Shown here one piece after another: positions 10,201 through 18,318 of a stretch of DNA of 64,000 nucleotides; the stretch's first letter is position 1; every line of letters starts with the position of its first letter. Made by a program: the position numbers and the translations under genes. The stretch comes from Lenzites betulinus (lineage: Eukaryota; Basidiomycota; Agaricomycetes; Polyporales; Polyporaceae): assembly GCA_022264855.1 (NCBI GenBank), contig JABYQU010000015.1, forward strand, positions 62,001 through 126,000. The letters run 5' to 3'. Under the pieces are notes generated by a model, which saw nothing but the letters and a program-made list of their open reading frames with translations, ran no database searches and had not been told where the DNA came from.

Positions 10201-11649
10201 CGGCCCCCGGGGGTTCACGTCATTGGATGCCGCCTGATCTTTCACCGGAAACGAGACGCGGAGGGCAACGTTATCCAACACAAGGTCCGAGCTGTCGCGC
10301 TCGGATGCGCCCAAGTCCCAGGCATCGATTTCAACGAAACGTTTGCGCCGGTCGCAAAGTCCAGCTCGCTTCGACTGATGCTAGCCCTCGCAACAAGATA
10401 CGGTTGGCCCCTCGTTCAACTGGACGTCAAGAGCGCGTACTTGAACGGCGACCTGGACGAGCAAATCTATATGCGGCAACCACCTGGTATGGCCAAACCG
10501 GGCGAGGAACACCTCGTATGCGAACTCAAGAAATCACTCTACGGGCTGAAACAGGCAGGTCGCGCGTGGTACAAGACGTACCGCCAGGCCATGGAAGACC
10601 TTGGGATGACACGCAGCCACTCAGACCACGCTTGTTTCTCGCGACACGAAGGATCGTCGCTAGTCATGGTCGGGACAATTGTAGACGACATGCTCGTCAC
10701 CGGCACCCCGGATCTCGTCGAGCGATTCAGGTCGGGCATCAAGCAAAAGTTCACGATCACCGACGCGGGCGAAGTTGCGTGGCTCCTTGGGATCGAGGTG
10801 TCTCGCGACCAGAAGAACAAGACGCTCCGCTTGGCTCAACGTTCTGCGATCGACACCCTCGTGCGGACACTTCACCTGGAGGGGGCGAAATCTGCGAGCA
10901 CTCCGATAGCCGTCGGAGGATTGCTGAACAAGACCCAGTGCCCGACGACTTCGACCGCGATGACGGACATGGCCGACGTGCCCTACCGAGAGGGGGTCGG
11001 AATGTGCATGTACATCGCGGTTACAACTCGCCCGGATATCGCGTACACGGTCCACCGACTCGCGCAATACATGAGCAACCCCGGGCGGCCTCACTGGGAA
11101 GCCTTGAAACGGCTGGTTCGCTACCTGATCGGAACGCGCGATCTCTGGTTGTCGTACGGTCACACCACGGACGGACTCACAGGGTACACGGACGCGGACT
11201 GGGGCACAAGCGATGATGCTCGCCACTCTGTTTGCGGGTACGTCTACACATTCGACGGTGGCGCGGTTTCGTGGTCGGCAAAGAAACAAGCGGTCGTCGC
11301 GCTGTCATCCACGGAGGCGGAGTACATTGGGATTACGCACGCCGCGAAGGAAGCGATCTGGCTGCGGGCCCTCCTAGGCGACCTAGTCGATCCCGACGTG
11401 ACGAAGCACCCGGTGCGACTCCTCAGCGACAACCGGAGTGCTATGGACTTGGCCAAGAACAACGCATTTCACGCTAGGACGAAACACATTGGGATTCGCT
11501 ATCATTTCATACGCGAAGCCGTCGAGCGGGGAGAGGTCGAACTCGGCTACAGGCGCACGGAGGACATGCCCGCGGACGTATTCACGAAGCCGTTAACTCG
11601 AACGCGTTTGGATCATCTCCGGGAGATGTTCGGATTGCGCGCCCTTTGA
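7213..11649 (+). CDS. copia-2 Gag-Pol polyprotein
   Basis: 1478 residues in one open frame starting 36 bp after the primer binding site. Approximate domains: Gag 1-270; CCHC knuckle CYNCHGRGHIARNC near 282; protease with DSGASVHI near 362; integrase HHCC (LGHVS...CETCVRAKL) 510-560; integrase core with D in SDTWDAD, D in HSDNGGEYI and E in QNGIAERAHR 575-720; acidic linker 800-880 built of repeated E/D-D-A; reverse transcriptase 950-1200 with LDVKSAYLNGD and IVDDM; RNase H 1330-1478 with TDADWGTSDD, STEAEYIG and SDNRSAMDLA. The IVDDM active site (YVDD in most copia) is shared with copia-1. Gag and Pol are fused without a frameshift, as in most copia elements. All expected catalytic residues are present. 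Confidence 0.97.
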   Translation: MSFETSINSSKYSVPKLASDGSNWVTYRERMKVVQAAKGHMPHIRGTARKPPFPPPVDRENPYVPPVTGAGVAETPLPPNAATDDTEVVADAYSHLTDEEYGELVEKMDTKFTSWEAKEAGARALIYETLSDDLFIEVQSQPTAKALWEAVVGSCENKSLMYANAIRTRIQNTRCPEGGDVRAHLALLQRERQNLAAVGSRLGDPEFAAVITNSMPESYYGRVQSILDISSLAGHVIPIEFLIGKLNEEYDRRGILKANETALAAAAGTTTAAAAITPGGRQSIECYNCHGRGHIARNCRRKGGGKEGQWPKPGGGAPRDDDGAGAANAAAEKHHGFFALGNTVTCARALATPSNAYVDVFDSGASVHISPYRERFSTYQELSPPRMISAANGEEFAAVGCGNVPIRVPNGVNSQRDITLKGVLYAPGVAFALVSIRKADEGGYTAVFEQGECRLVERASGTSIARIPLLHGLYQVTSEATTTAAAIRGGSSRPGGKHILEVTPNELHRHLGHVSVKAAKALVQDGRVTGVKLVKSDREESCETCVRAKLTRKAIPDHAHPAPHDIPISKYGEKFHSDTWDADATSLGGNTKSALFVDEHTRMHHGFPIKSVAETADAYKELEAAVLTQTGVQVKWLHSDNGGEYIALKAHLAARGTHWSASTPHTPEQNGIAERAHRTHRERVSAMLLDANLPKTLWPHAYKHSIYLHNRVGHSKLAGKTPYEARFGAPPDIRHLRPWGSPVWVKPEQTKKLDPRGVHGRFVGFSEHHKDAIHVYWPERRNVTVVRSFVWSESGTDTSEGARIKGATKELESDGSEDEGEENGDARVVADEDAEDAEDAEDADEDAADAEDAADAEDAADADAEGDQGEGEIVEEEPVQEVLGRGRRVKKPSIYVRRLQQGDGTAHLASEIMGALVASEPTGGKDATNDPFVTIHTQDWSTAIHILVAQAGGDPMSGDPMSLREAQEAPDWPQWEIAIDVEKANLRAHRTYLLVKRPPGVHVIGCRLIFHRKRDAEGNVIQHKVRAVALGCAQVPGIDFNETFAPVAKSSSLRLMLALATRYGWPLVQLDVKSAYLNGDLDEQIYMRQPPGMAKPGEEHLVCELKKSLYGLKQAGRAWYKTYRQAMEDLGMTRSHSDHACFSRHEGSSLVMVGTIVDDMLVTGTPDLVERFRSGIKQKFTITDAGEVAWLLGIEVSRDQKNKTLRLAQRSAIDTLVRTLHLEGAKSASTPIAVGGLLNKTQCPTTSTAMTDMADVPYREGVGMCMYIAVTTRPDIAYTVHRLAQYMSNPGRPHWEALKRLVRYLIGTRDLWLSYGHTTDGLTGYTDADWGTSDDARHSVCGYVYTFDGGAVSWSAKKQAVVALSSTEAEYIGITHAAKEAIWLRALLGDLVDPDVTKHPVRLLSDNRSAMDLAKNNAFHARTKHIGIRYHFIREAVERGEVELGYRRTEDMPADVFTKPLTRTRLDHLREMFGLRAL

Positions 11650-11656
11650 GGGGGCG
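11650..11656 (+). other. copia-2 polypurine tract
   Basis: GGGGGCG between the stop codon and the 3' LTR, the usual position of the plus-strand primer. The stop codon TGA joins directly to it. The same arrangement (TTTGAGGGGGCG then TGTTG) is seen on the minus strand at 693-705 in copia-1. Confidence 0.7.
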
Positions 11657-12136
11657 TGTTGTGGTACGCCAGACGGGCACGGGCGCGCACGCGCGCGTCG
11701 CGCGTGTATAGCGCGGTCCCGTGGGCGCGTCTCGGCAAAGGTCGCGCGGATGTGAGTTAGGCGCCGGCGGGCGCGGAGACTTTCCTAGTCGGGCGCTGCG
11801 CGCACGACATACGTATGTTTTCACCGCGTCGGACTTGGGATCGCTCACGCTCGCAGCGGGGCGATTCCTGAGCCACTTTAGTGTTTGTTCATATTTGTAC
11901 GGTGCTTTTTCGTGGGCTTATGCCTGCGCGCGCGAGCGCGGAGTCCCTCACACATTCATTCAGGATTGTGTGAGGTGAGCTCTTTTTACTTCGTTTGTAG
12001 ATCGAGCGCGAGTAGCTAACGTCTCCGGTAGATCTAACGCCTCGCGCCCATAGGTTAGCTAGTCTAATACAAGACACATTCATTCAGGATTGTGTGAGAT
12101 CTAACGCCTCGCGCCCATAGCCGAATAACCTTAAAA
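11657..12136 (+). repeat. 3' LTR of copia-2
   Basis: 480 bp, identical to 6683-7162 by direct reading, including the paired hairpins and the paired TCTAACGCCTCGCG boxes. It ends TTAAAA and is followed by the second CAAGG. Confidence 0.95.
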
Positions 12137-14790
12137 CAAGGCCCAAGTGAAGGAGATGGGACAGGCACACCACACCGCTCTGACTAAATCAATCTCAGCA
12201 CAGAGAGACGCAGAGCGGAAGGAGGAACATACTAGAGAGTCCGCGCTGACAGCCATTGACCGGTTGGAGGCAGCACAAACCATGCTCAATGTCGAGCTCT
12301 CCACTTCTCGCAAGAATCTGCGCGTAGCCCGCAAGCGCATATCGCGCTTTCCGGGTCAACTGGCGGAGGTTACGCGGAAAGCACGCTCGCGGCCGTTGAC
12401 ATTTGATTTGAAGCGGAAGGGCGTGTATACTGCGCGGGCGCGCTCACTCGCACGGCTCCTCCTCAAGGCGGGATGCGCGCAGACCAAGGTTGGCGCTCTT
12501 ATGCGAAACTTTGGGTATGCACTTGGGGTCTCGATGGTCGGCCAGATGAGCTCGCATACAGTCAGGCGGGTTGTCTATGAAGGCGGGCGGGCAAGCAACA
12601 TTCAGCTTGGGTATGAGCTACAGCAAACACCATGTGAGTTTATCATGCCAGACAAGTAGCAGAGTAACCCCTGACCTTGAAGTCATAGCCTTCACCGTGA
12701 GCGGAGATGCCACTACAAACCGGTGTGTCAACTACGAGGCAAAACACATGATTACCACTGTCGCTGCCCTACCAGAACCCTCCACCTCGTCGGCCTGTAC
12801 CGGTACAGACTCCCCTCCATTGCTGATGGTCCGTAATCGGTTCCTTGGCGTCGAATCATCTGTCGATCACACCAGTGAGACGCAAATGCAGGGATGGAAG
12901 AACAAGCTAGGCGAGCTCGTGGATGCGTACACTAACTCACCATTGGCATCCCGTACTATCAAGAACCCCATCACGCTTGAGGAGTGCGGCATGAAGTTGA
13001 CTGGGGTGGGCGGCGACCATGCTGCAGATTAGATCAAGACCGCAGGACTTCTTGCCTCTTGGAAGAAGGAGATGACGTATCTCGTTCTTGCTCGTAATCA
13101 TCTGGGGAGCGCTGGGAAGCCTTCGAGTGCTCTGAACACCCTTGTAGCCGATTCCACAGACACTGCTGCTCAGTTGGTTGGCAGTCCGGAGCTCTGGGTG
13201 TCCCTCTCTGCTGAAGAACGCATGGCGATCTATGTCGAACAACTCAAGATCAGTACACACACGGAGTTGGGCAAGGCCCTCTATGATGGCTTACCTGAGG
13301 ACGAACGGCGTCCACTCGATCTCTTTTTGCGTCTAGGCTGTGCGATGCATAAGGATCTCAATAGTGTCAAGGGGGGCAATAGCGCTATGATGCTTAGCTG
13401 GGGAGATCTTGGCGCCGTCCCTCCGATTCTCCTCGCAAACAAGGAGAATGCGTCTGCCCTCCGCGGTGTGGATATCGAGACCATTATGGCCGCTAGCTCC
13501 CTTCTCTCCACCGAGGACTTGTCACCCGCTGAGTTGCAGGCACTCGAGTCGTCGACACGGGGCGGCGTCAAGTTGACAAGCTTGGCGGGCGCACTGTTCA
13601 ATCATAAGGACGACAAGAAGGGGCACCACGACACGTACTCCTACTACTTCCGTGAGGTAGTTGGTCAGCCATTGCGCTTCCCTGACACAAGCAACACACG
13701 CTATGGATCACATTGTGCGGCAGCGGCGGAGCTCCTCGTTCATCGGGAACACTATCTGCGGTTTCTGGAGGTTGTACGCGATCGCAAGGAGCGAACAGGC
13801 TTCAACCACATGGAGGAGAACGTGTTCCGCGGTCTTCAAGATGTACCGACACTCACGGAGCTTGCTGTGCTTGCCTTGTACGGACAGGCGGTCACCTATC
13901 CCTATCTCCGCACTGCACGCCGCTTTCAGAACGGCCTCAAACTCGGCCCCTTCCATGATCAGCTTAAGTCGCACATAGAGAAGCTAATCGAGACCCCTGA
14001 CCTTCTCCTCGATGCCTCTGCATCTGCCAGTACTGCCGCCCTGGATGGTGAAGAGTGGGAGCATCCCGATGTCGTTGCTGCCATTCTGAAGCTTGTCCCG
14101 GAGCTTCCCCACATCAGGGAGGTTCTGCTTGCTTTCCTAGAAGGAACGAAGACTACATGGGCGCGCTTCACCGTCGAGTTCGCCAAGGGAGGTGCTATTG
14201 ACAGCGCTACCGAAACCGAGCTCGATCGTGCATTCCTGCTCCCTACCAATGACCATAACGAGGGCGCCCTTGGGGGATACCGTCTCTGGAGCCGGAAGTG
14301 TCCTAATGGGAGCGAGGCATACTTCAATGCACTCACTATGTATCATCAGAACGGGACTGAGGAGTTCATGGACGCGCACCTATCAAGCTTAGACGACCAG
14401 AAGCACATCCGAGCGGCCGCACGCGACCTCGATTCGAGCGGACATGAACGGACCCGTCGGAAAGCGCTTGTTCAGCATAATATTGCGGTGGCCAACCAAC
14501 GCTCTCGCGAACGTCTAGAGAAACAGAGGAAGGCGGACGCGGCTATGGAGAAGATTAGACTTACCGTGCTGATCTTGGATCTTGCTGTGGTGGACAGCCT
14601 GAAGAACACTGCCTTGGATGAACAATTGGAGGTGTATCGGAAACGGCAAGCTGAGCAAGACCCGCTGGTGCCCATGAAGTCCAAGGTGACGAGGAGAGCA
14701 GAGAAACTGGAGGCGTTGAAGGCAGCGATTGCGCGGCTTCAGTCCCGCGCGGAGGCTACCGCAGCACCCGGCCCTGTGAGTGGGAATTAG

Positions 14791-15060
14791 AAGCACCGTG
14801 GGTACGTTCTTTCTACATCAACGTCGCTGTGCTTTCTTACTTAGTTCATCATCATAGAGTGGTATCGGCATAGAGCAACGAGTAGTTATGGATTCATGAA
14901 CGCGAATATCAAGATACAGGATGGAGTTCGCGACGGCACGAGCTCGCGCGATCAGCCACACTCGCGCGCGCGTTGTAGGCGCTCGTCGCGCGCGCGCGCG
15001 CGTCTTATGAAAGCGCGACCATGTTTTCGTCCGGCGTCTGATGACTAAGTGTCCCACAGC
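14791..15060. other. Right non-coding arm of the DNA transposon
   Basis: No gene. It holds an alternating CG tract (about 14961-15002) comparable to the one in the left arm, and the transposase 3' flank. Confidence 0.5.
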
Positions 15061-15084
15061 GCTTGCACGCGTTGCCACTCCCCA
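15061..15084 (-). repeat. Right terminal inverted repeat of the DNA transposon
   Basis: Reads GCTTGCACGCGTTGCCACTC then CCCA, the inverse of the left end with two mismatches in 24. It is followed by GTACGCG (15085-15091), the second copy of the target duplication. Confidence 0.88.
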
Positions 15085-15091
15085 GTACGCG

Positions 15092-15142
15092 CGACGCGTC
15101 TCCGCCTCGCGCATCTCCGCGCGCGTTCAAGAATCCTCAACA
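15092..15142 (-). repeat. Displaced outer end of the copia-1 5' LTR
   Basis: It matches 642-692 with one visible difference and ends in CAACA. Joined to 5167-5619 it gives a complete LTR of about 504 bp. The sequence directly outside (CTTAC at 15143) is the presumed copia-1 target duplication, but its partner at the other end is lost. Confidence 0.88.
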
Positions 15143-15149
15143 CTTACCC

Positions 15150-15560
15150 CTACATTACAGCTGCGCGAAAGTCAGTTGCGAAGACGAGCGCTACGCGCCG
15201 TTCGTCACAATTTCGTCCAATGAAGCGTTGCGTAAACCGAGCGAACTGGATGTCCCCGGGTGCAGATACCGCCAGAAGGATATGCTCGACATCCACTTCT
15301 GCCGCAACGCTGAACACGAGATCGAGGGCATCTATTATACCAACTCCGACGTCTTATGACGATGTGTTCACGAAGCGGACGCCCAGTGTCGCACTGTCTT
15401 CACTGGCCACGTTAAAGCTTATTCATAATGTCGAGCAGGGATATGAGGAGCTCGCGGCTGCTATAACGGAGCAACCTCCGCGGGGCATGAGCTCGCCCTC
15501 GTAGAGTTCAGGCTGGACAAACACGAGCTGGATTACCTTGAAGGGCTGAAGTACGACACA
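15150..15560 (+). pseudogene. Decayed gene fragment, copy A
   Basis: About 400 bp alignable, with many substitutions, to the reverse complement of 23905-24330. Conserved peptide pieces in shifting frames include HEIEGIYY, DDVFTKRTPSVALSSLATLK and NVEQGYEELAAAI. Both copies need frame changes to read through, so neither is a functional gene here. It begins with a pyrimidine run and CATTACAG, which resembles a splice acceptor. Copia-1 inserted just before this point. I do not recognise the family. Copy B lies next to a FunK1 kinase relic, so the unit might come from the same gene. Confidence 0.55.
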
Positions 15561-15997
15561 ACTCTCCACGCCAAATACCGCCCGATGACCATCGACCAAC
15601 GCTCGGCGACACGCCCGATCGACGGTAAGGAACGTATGGCGCAGAGATGCTGTCCTGCGCGCCCGTCAAGTACCCTATGCAATTGCCATCGCTATATTTG
15701 GTGTGCGTGCATACAACCGCTTCTAATGTGGACATATGCGCTGACATGCGAACCGGCGCGTGAAATCATGCGGTAGGATCGACATGAGTTACCATTGTTT
15801 TTCGTTCGCGCCGTTCGGAACCAACGCGTTTGCGCAGGCAGGAGCCTAACACGTCGACTCCGCTGAGGGTCGAACCACATTCCGAGTTAGGTTTGTGGAT
15901 CTGACTATGCACTCCTGGAGCTCGCCATCGCGCTAGTTTGAACCTTGCGCGGCTACAATGCAAGCCGAGCTTCGGATGTTTAGAGTAAGAACGAGAA
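15561..15997. other. No gene recognised
   Basis: AT-richer than the neighbouring genes, with only short unconvincing reading frames. It may be a continuation of the decayed unit to its left. Confidence 0.4.
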
Positions 15998-16105
15998 CAG
16001 TATAGTATTGACAGAACAGTTAGTATATTATTGACAGAACAGTTAGTATAGTATTGACAGAACAGTAGTTAGTATAGTATTGACAGAACAGTTAGTATAT
16101 ACATT
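15998..16105. repeat. Minisatellite of AGTATTGACAGAACAGTT units
   Basis: At least four imperfect tandem copies of a unit of about 25-30 bp, each containing ATTGACAGAACAGT followed by TAGTATA. It lies just downstream of the minus-strand gene ending at 16189. Confidence 0.9.
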
Positions 16106-16188
16106 ACATATCTTAGAGGATTCATATTCATAGCCCAGGGGTTGAGCGACGACGACGACGGAATGTTGAAAGAGTAGATCCCGGTGGA

Positions 16189-17141
16189 TCAAACGTCGAC
16201 GTACCGCGGGAGGTCGAGCACCTCCACATCCTCAACTACAGCCGGCGCAGCTATCTTGCGCACCGGCACCGTGAAGCGGATGGAGCGCTTGCCCGGGCGC
16301 GCGAGCACGCACGTCTGCCCGTCGCGCAGCACGAACTTCTCGGCGCCGGGTACGATGTCCTCCTGCTTGACCCCGAACGCGCGCTCGAGCGAGCGCACCT
16401 TGCCGCAGATCGGGAACGTGAGCCACGGCGTGTCGGGGTTCGGCACGCCCCAGAGCTCGAACTCGAACGGCGAGTTCATGGGCTTGCCGGTCGCGGTCTC
16501 GACGAAGTCCATGCAGTACTCGGCCGCGGTGTATGAGCCGGGGAATAGGCGGAGCGAGTACTTGGTGTCGGTGATCGGGCGGATGAACACGCACTTGGTG
16601 TCGATGAGGTCTTTGTCCAAGGTTTTGGGTTTCCACTGTGGTCAGAGTTTAGCGGGCGTGTTCAGGGTATGCGTTCGGTGGGACACGTACCCCAGTGGGC
16701 TCGACATAGGTATCCAAAATCTGTGTCGCGCTCTCCAAGATAAACTCAACGCCGAACTCAGGGGCGTCCATTGCGAGCTCCACATCCAACTCTGCGTATA
16801 TCTCGGCCAGTGTTCCCTTGAGACGTTTGCTGGCCAGGGTTAGAATTTCGAAATCGCTGCGCGGTTCGATTTCCGGGTAATTTTTACGAATATTGTCCAT
16901 GCAGAGTTTGCGGAACAACACGGTACCGTGACCGGCGGGGGCGGATGTAGCAAGGGAAGAACTCGGCACGTTGGGTAGTGGTTTCGGTTTCGACAGCGTA
17001 GGCTTGCGAGACTTGCTCGTGCGCTTTCCTTTGGTATCTTTGTACGGCTCATGCGCTCTGGCAGACTATAACTAGACATGACTACATCTCAAGCACCTCG
17101 CCACTGAAGACACGAACCTCGCGAATGGATTTAGCCTTCAT
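16189..17141 (-). CDS. Hypothetical protein, about 282 aa, three exons
   Basis: Model: exons 17118-17141, 16691-17065 and 16189-16635, with introns of 52 nt (GTTCGT...TATAG) and 55 nt (GTACGT...CACAG), both phase 0. The first exon encodes only MKAKSIRE. The protein starts basic (residues 15-40 rich in K, S, P), continues with a helical part (FRKLCMDNIRKNYPEI...AELDVELAMDAPEFG) and ends with a probable beta-rich domain (CVFIRPITDTKYSLRLFPG, FELWGVPNPDTPW). No signal peptide or membrane segment is seen. I do not recognise the family. Exons 2 and 3 are well supported by reading frame; the 8-codon first exon is the weakest part. Confidence 0.6.
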
Positions 17142-17702
17142 CTTTCGGACAGAAGTATGCGAACGCCAAGCGGCAGGTGTGCTGCTGTAATTCGCGTGAC
17201 GCGGGTGTACTTAGCAGTCCTGAGTCTATGGTCGTGGTGAGAGGAGGACGGCGCACGTTCGTTGTGGTCGGAGTCGGAGCTCAAACGCGTGAGGTGCAGA
17301 CGCTCATCGTCCCTCGACGATAACCGCTGCGCAGACGTCAGTCTCCCATATTTGTCTAGCGCAGATCCCTCCCTCGCGTCCACACCGCGCTTGTGTGCCG
17401 CTCTCGTACGTGTCCCCGCGTCTGCGCTATGTATGCGCCGCGAGGGCGATACGACCATCGCGCACTGACCGCAGCCTTGAAACAAATTTCGCGTGGGTGG
17501 TATTACAGCGTATATTCACGGCAAGGAGTCTCATGTACAGATACGGATTACACGGCGAGCCGGCGTAGTGTACTCGGTTCGGGGTCAGTTCAAGTTCAGG
17601 TTGCAGATGGTGGTACAGTTGCGGGGCGGCGGGGCGAAAACGACGACGAAGGCGGGACACAAAGCAGGGGCGACAGCAGATCGAACGCGCGGACGCGCGC
17701 AT
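17142..17702. other. Gap between two minus-strand genes
   Basis: No gene seen. It serves as the 5' flank of the gene at 16189-17141 and the 3' flank of the next minus-strand gene. Confidence 0.4.
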
Positions 17703-18318
17703 TTACTTGATCTTGATCATAGAGCGCGCTGCCGACGCGAACTTGGGCGAGCGCGCCTCGTGACGCGGACGGTGCAGCTCCAGGAGGAATGCGGCGTTGT
17801 CGTTTTCGTTCAGCACCTTGCTGATAGACAGTTCGACGAGGTGACACATCTGATACGGCACAGGGTCGACAGTCAGCGACATCATTCCGGAGATAACACC
17901 GGAGAAGGGAGACTGACCCTGCTGTAGCCGCCACGTTCGAGGGGAGAGCGCGAGCGGGCGATGGTGTTGTGGATGCCGTCGTACGCATAGCGTTTCCTGC
18001 AGTGCGGCATGAGCGACTGGTGGGGATAGGCGAAGAGGGGCAATACGTACAGGACACCCTCCAGGTCACTTCGCCTCCGCGGCACGAGATAGAGGTCTGA
18101 GCCGTTGAGATATCTTTGGAATGCCTGGTAGGTTGCGCATGCCGCGGCAACGGTCTCGTTGAGGCTGGGGTGGTCCTGGTCCCAGGTGAGCCAATTTTCA
18201 CTACGGTGGTCATGTCAGACGCCGAGCGGAGTGTGATGCCATAAAGGAAGGAAACGTACGTGAGATGGGTGTGGGCCTGGGCTTCAGCGCTCTGAGGGGC
18301 GAAGAGACGGTCCATCAT
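17703..18318 (-). CDS. Hypothetical protein, about 144 aa, four exons
   Basis: Exons 18260-18318, 18051-18200, 17918-17996 and 17703-17849, with introns of 59 nt (GTACGT...CGTAG), 54 nt (GTACGT...CTGCAG) and 68 nt (GTCAGT...TATCAG, with GCTGAC as likely branch site). Exon lengths sum to 145 codons. The protein starts MMDRLFAPQSAEAQAHTHLT and ends ARSPKFASAARSMIKIK. No membrane segment or known motif is visible. The splice signals and phase agreement make a real gene likely, but I cannot name a family. Confidence 0.55.

Larger units (their letters stand above)
6683..12136 (+). mobile_element. copia-2: structurally intact Ty1/copia retrotransposon
   Basis: 5454 bp: two 480-bp LTRs, half-tRNA primer binding site, one 1478-codon gag-pol frame, a polypurine tract and a 5-bp target duplication. 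Reading both LTRs side by side I found no difference, so the insertion is very recent. It sits inside the coding sequence of the DNA transposon's gene and is the youngest layer of the nest. It shares Gag start, primer binding site and LTR ends with copia-1, so the two belong to one family but not to one sublineage, since most of the LTR body differs. Confidence 0.97.
6307..14790 (+). pseudogene. Putative DDE-type transposase, split by copia-2 and a stop codon
   Basis: Three parts join in frame: 6307-6682, 12142-12633 (after removing copia-2 and one CAAGG), then an intron 12634-12688 (GTGAGT...CATAG, 55 nt) and 12689-14790; the total is 990 codons. The N-terminal half is a charged coiled coil (about residues 30-200). 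The C-terminal half has SGDATTNR (D codon 12706), VGGDHAAD (D codon 13015), GCAMHKDLN (C..H pair, 13339-13350), RFPDTSNTR, and TNDHNEGALGG (E codon 14260). D, D, a C(2)H pair and E in this order is the pattern of hAT/MULE-like RNase H-fold transposases (established); the assignment here is inference. A TAG at 13030-13032 follows the second D motif. I recognise the family only as abundant 'hypothetical proteins' of Agaricomycetes. Confidence 0.75.
5620..15084 (+). mobile_element. TIR DNA transposon of unassigned superfamily, inserted in the copia-1 LTR
   Basis: The element is bounded by inverted repeats TGGGGAGTGGCAACGC..GCAAGC and carries a 7-bp target duplication. Without the copia-2 insertion (6683-12136 plus one 5-bp duplication) it measures about 4.0 kb. 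It carries one gene for a roughly 990-codon protein with a DDE-like motif set (see the transposase entry). The 7-bp duplication differs from hAT (8), MULE (8-11), CACTA (2-3), piggyBac (TTAA) and mariner (TA). 'Dada' elements make 6-7 bp duplications but I see no resemblance to their transposase. I cannot place it in a named superfamily from sequence alone. Confidence 0.87.

Noticed and set aside
10227..11216. 329-codon frame inside copia-2 pol
   Set aside because: Alternative frame of the reverse transcriptase region, arginine-rich, no motifs.
5620..15084. A 9.5-kb inversion with breakpoints in the copia-1 LTR
   Set aside because: Both junctions carry the same TGGGGAGTGGCAAC sequence in inverted orientation with a 7-bp duplication outside, and the LTR continues in the same orientation on both sides. 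Transposon insertion explains all of it; an inversion would not create a duplication and continuous LTR.
5613..15091. An 8-bp target duplication that would make the element a hAT
   Set aside because: Extending GTACGCG by one base on either side gives C versus A and T versus C, so only seven bases match.
15998..16105. CRISPR-like repeat array
   Set aside because: The units are directly adjacent with no unique spacers, and the genome is eukaryotic. It is a minisatellite.
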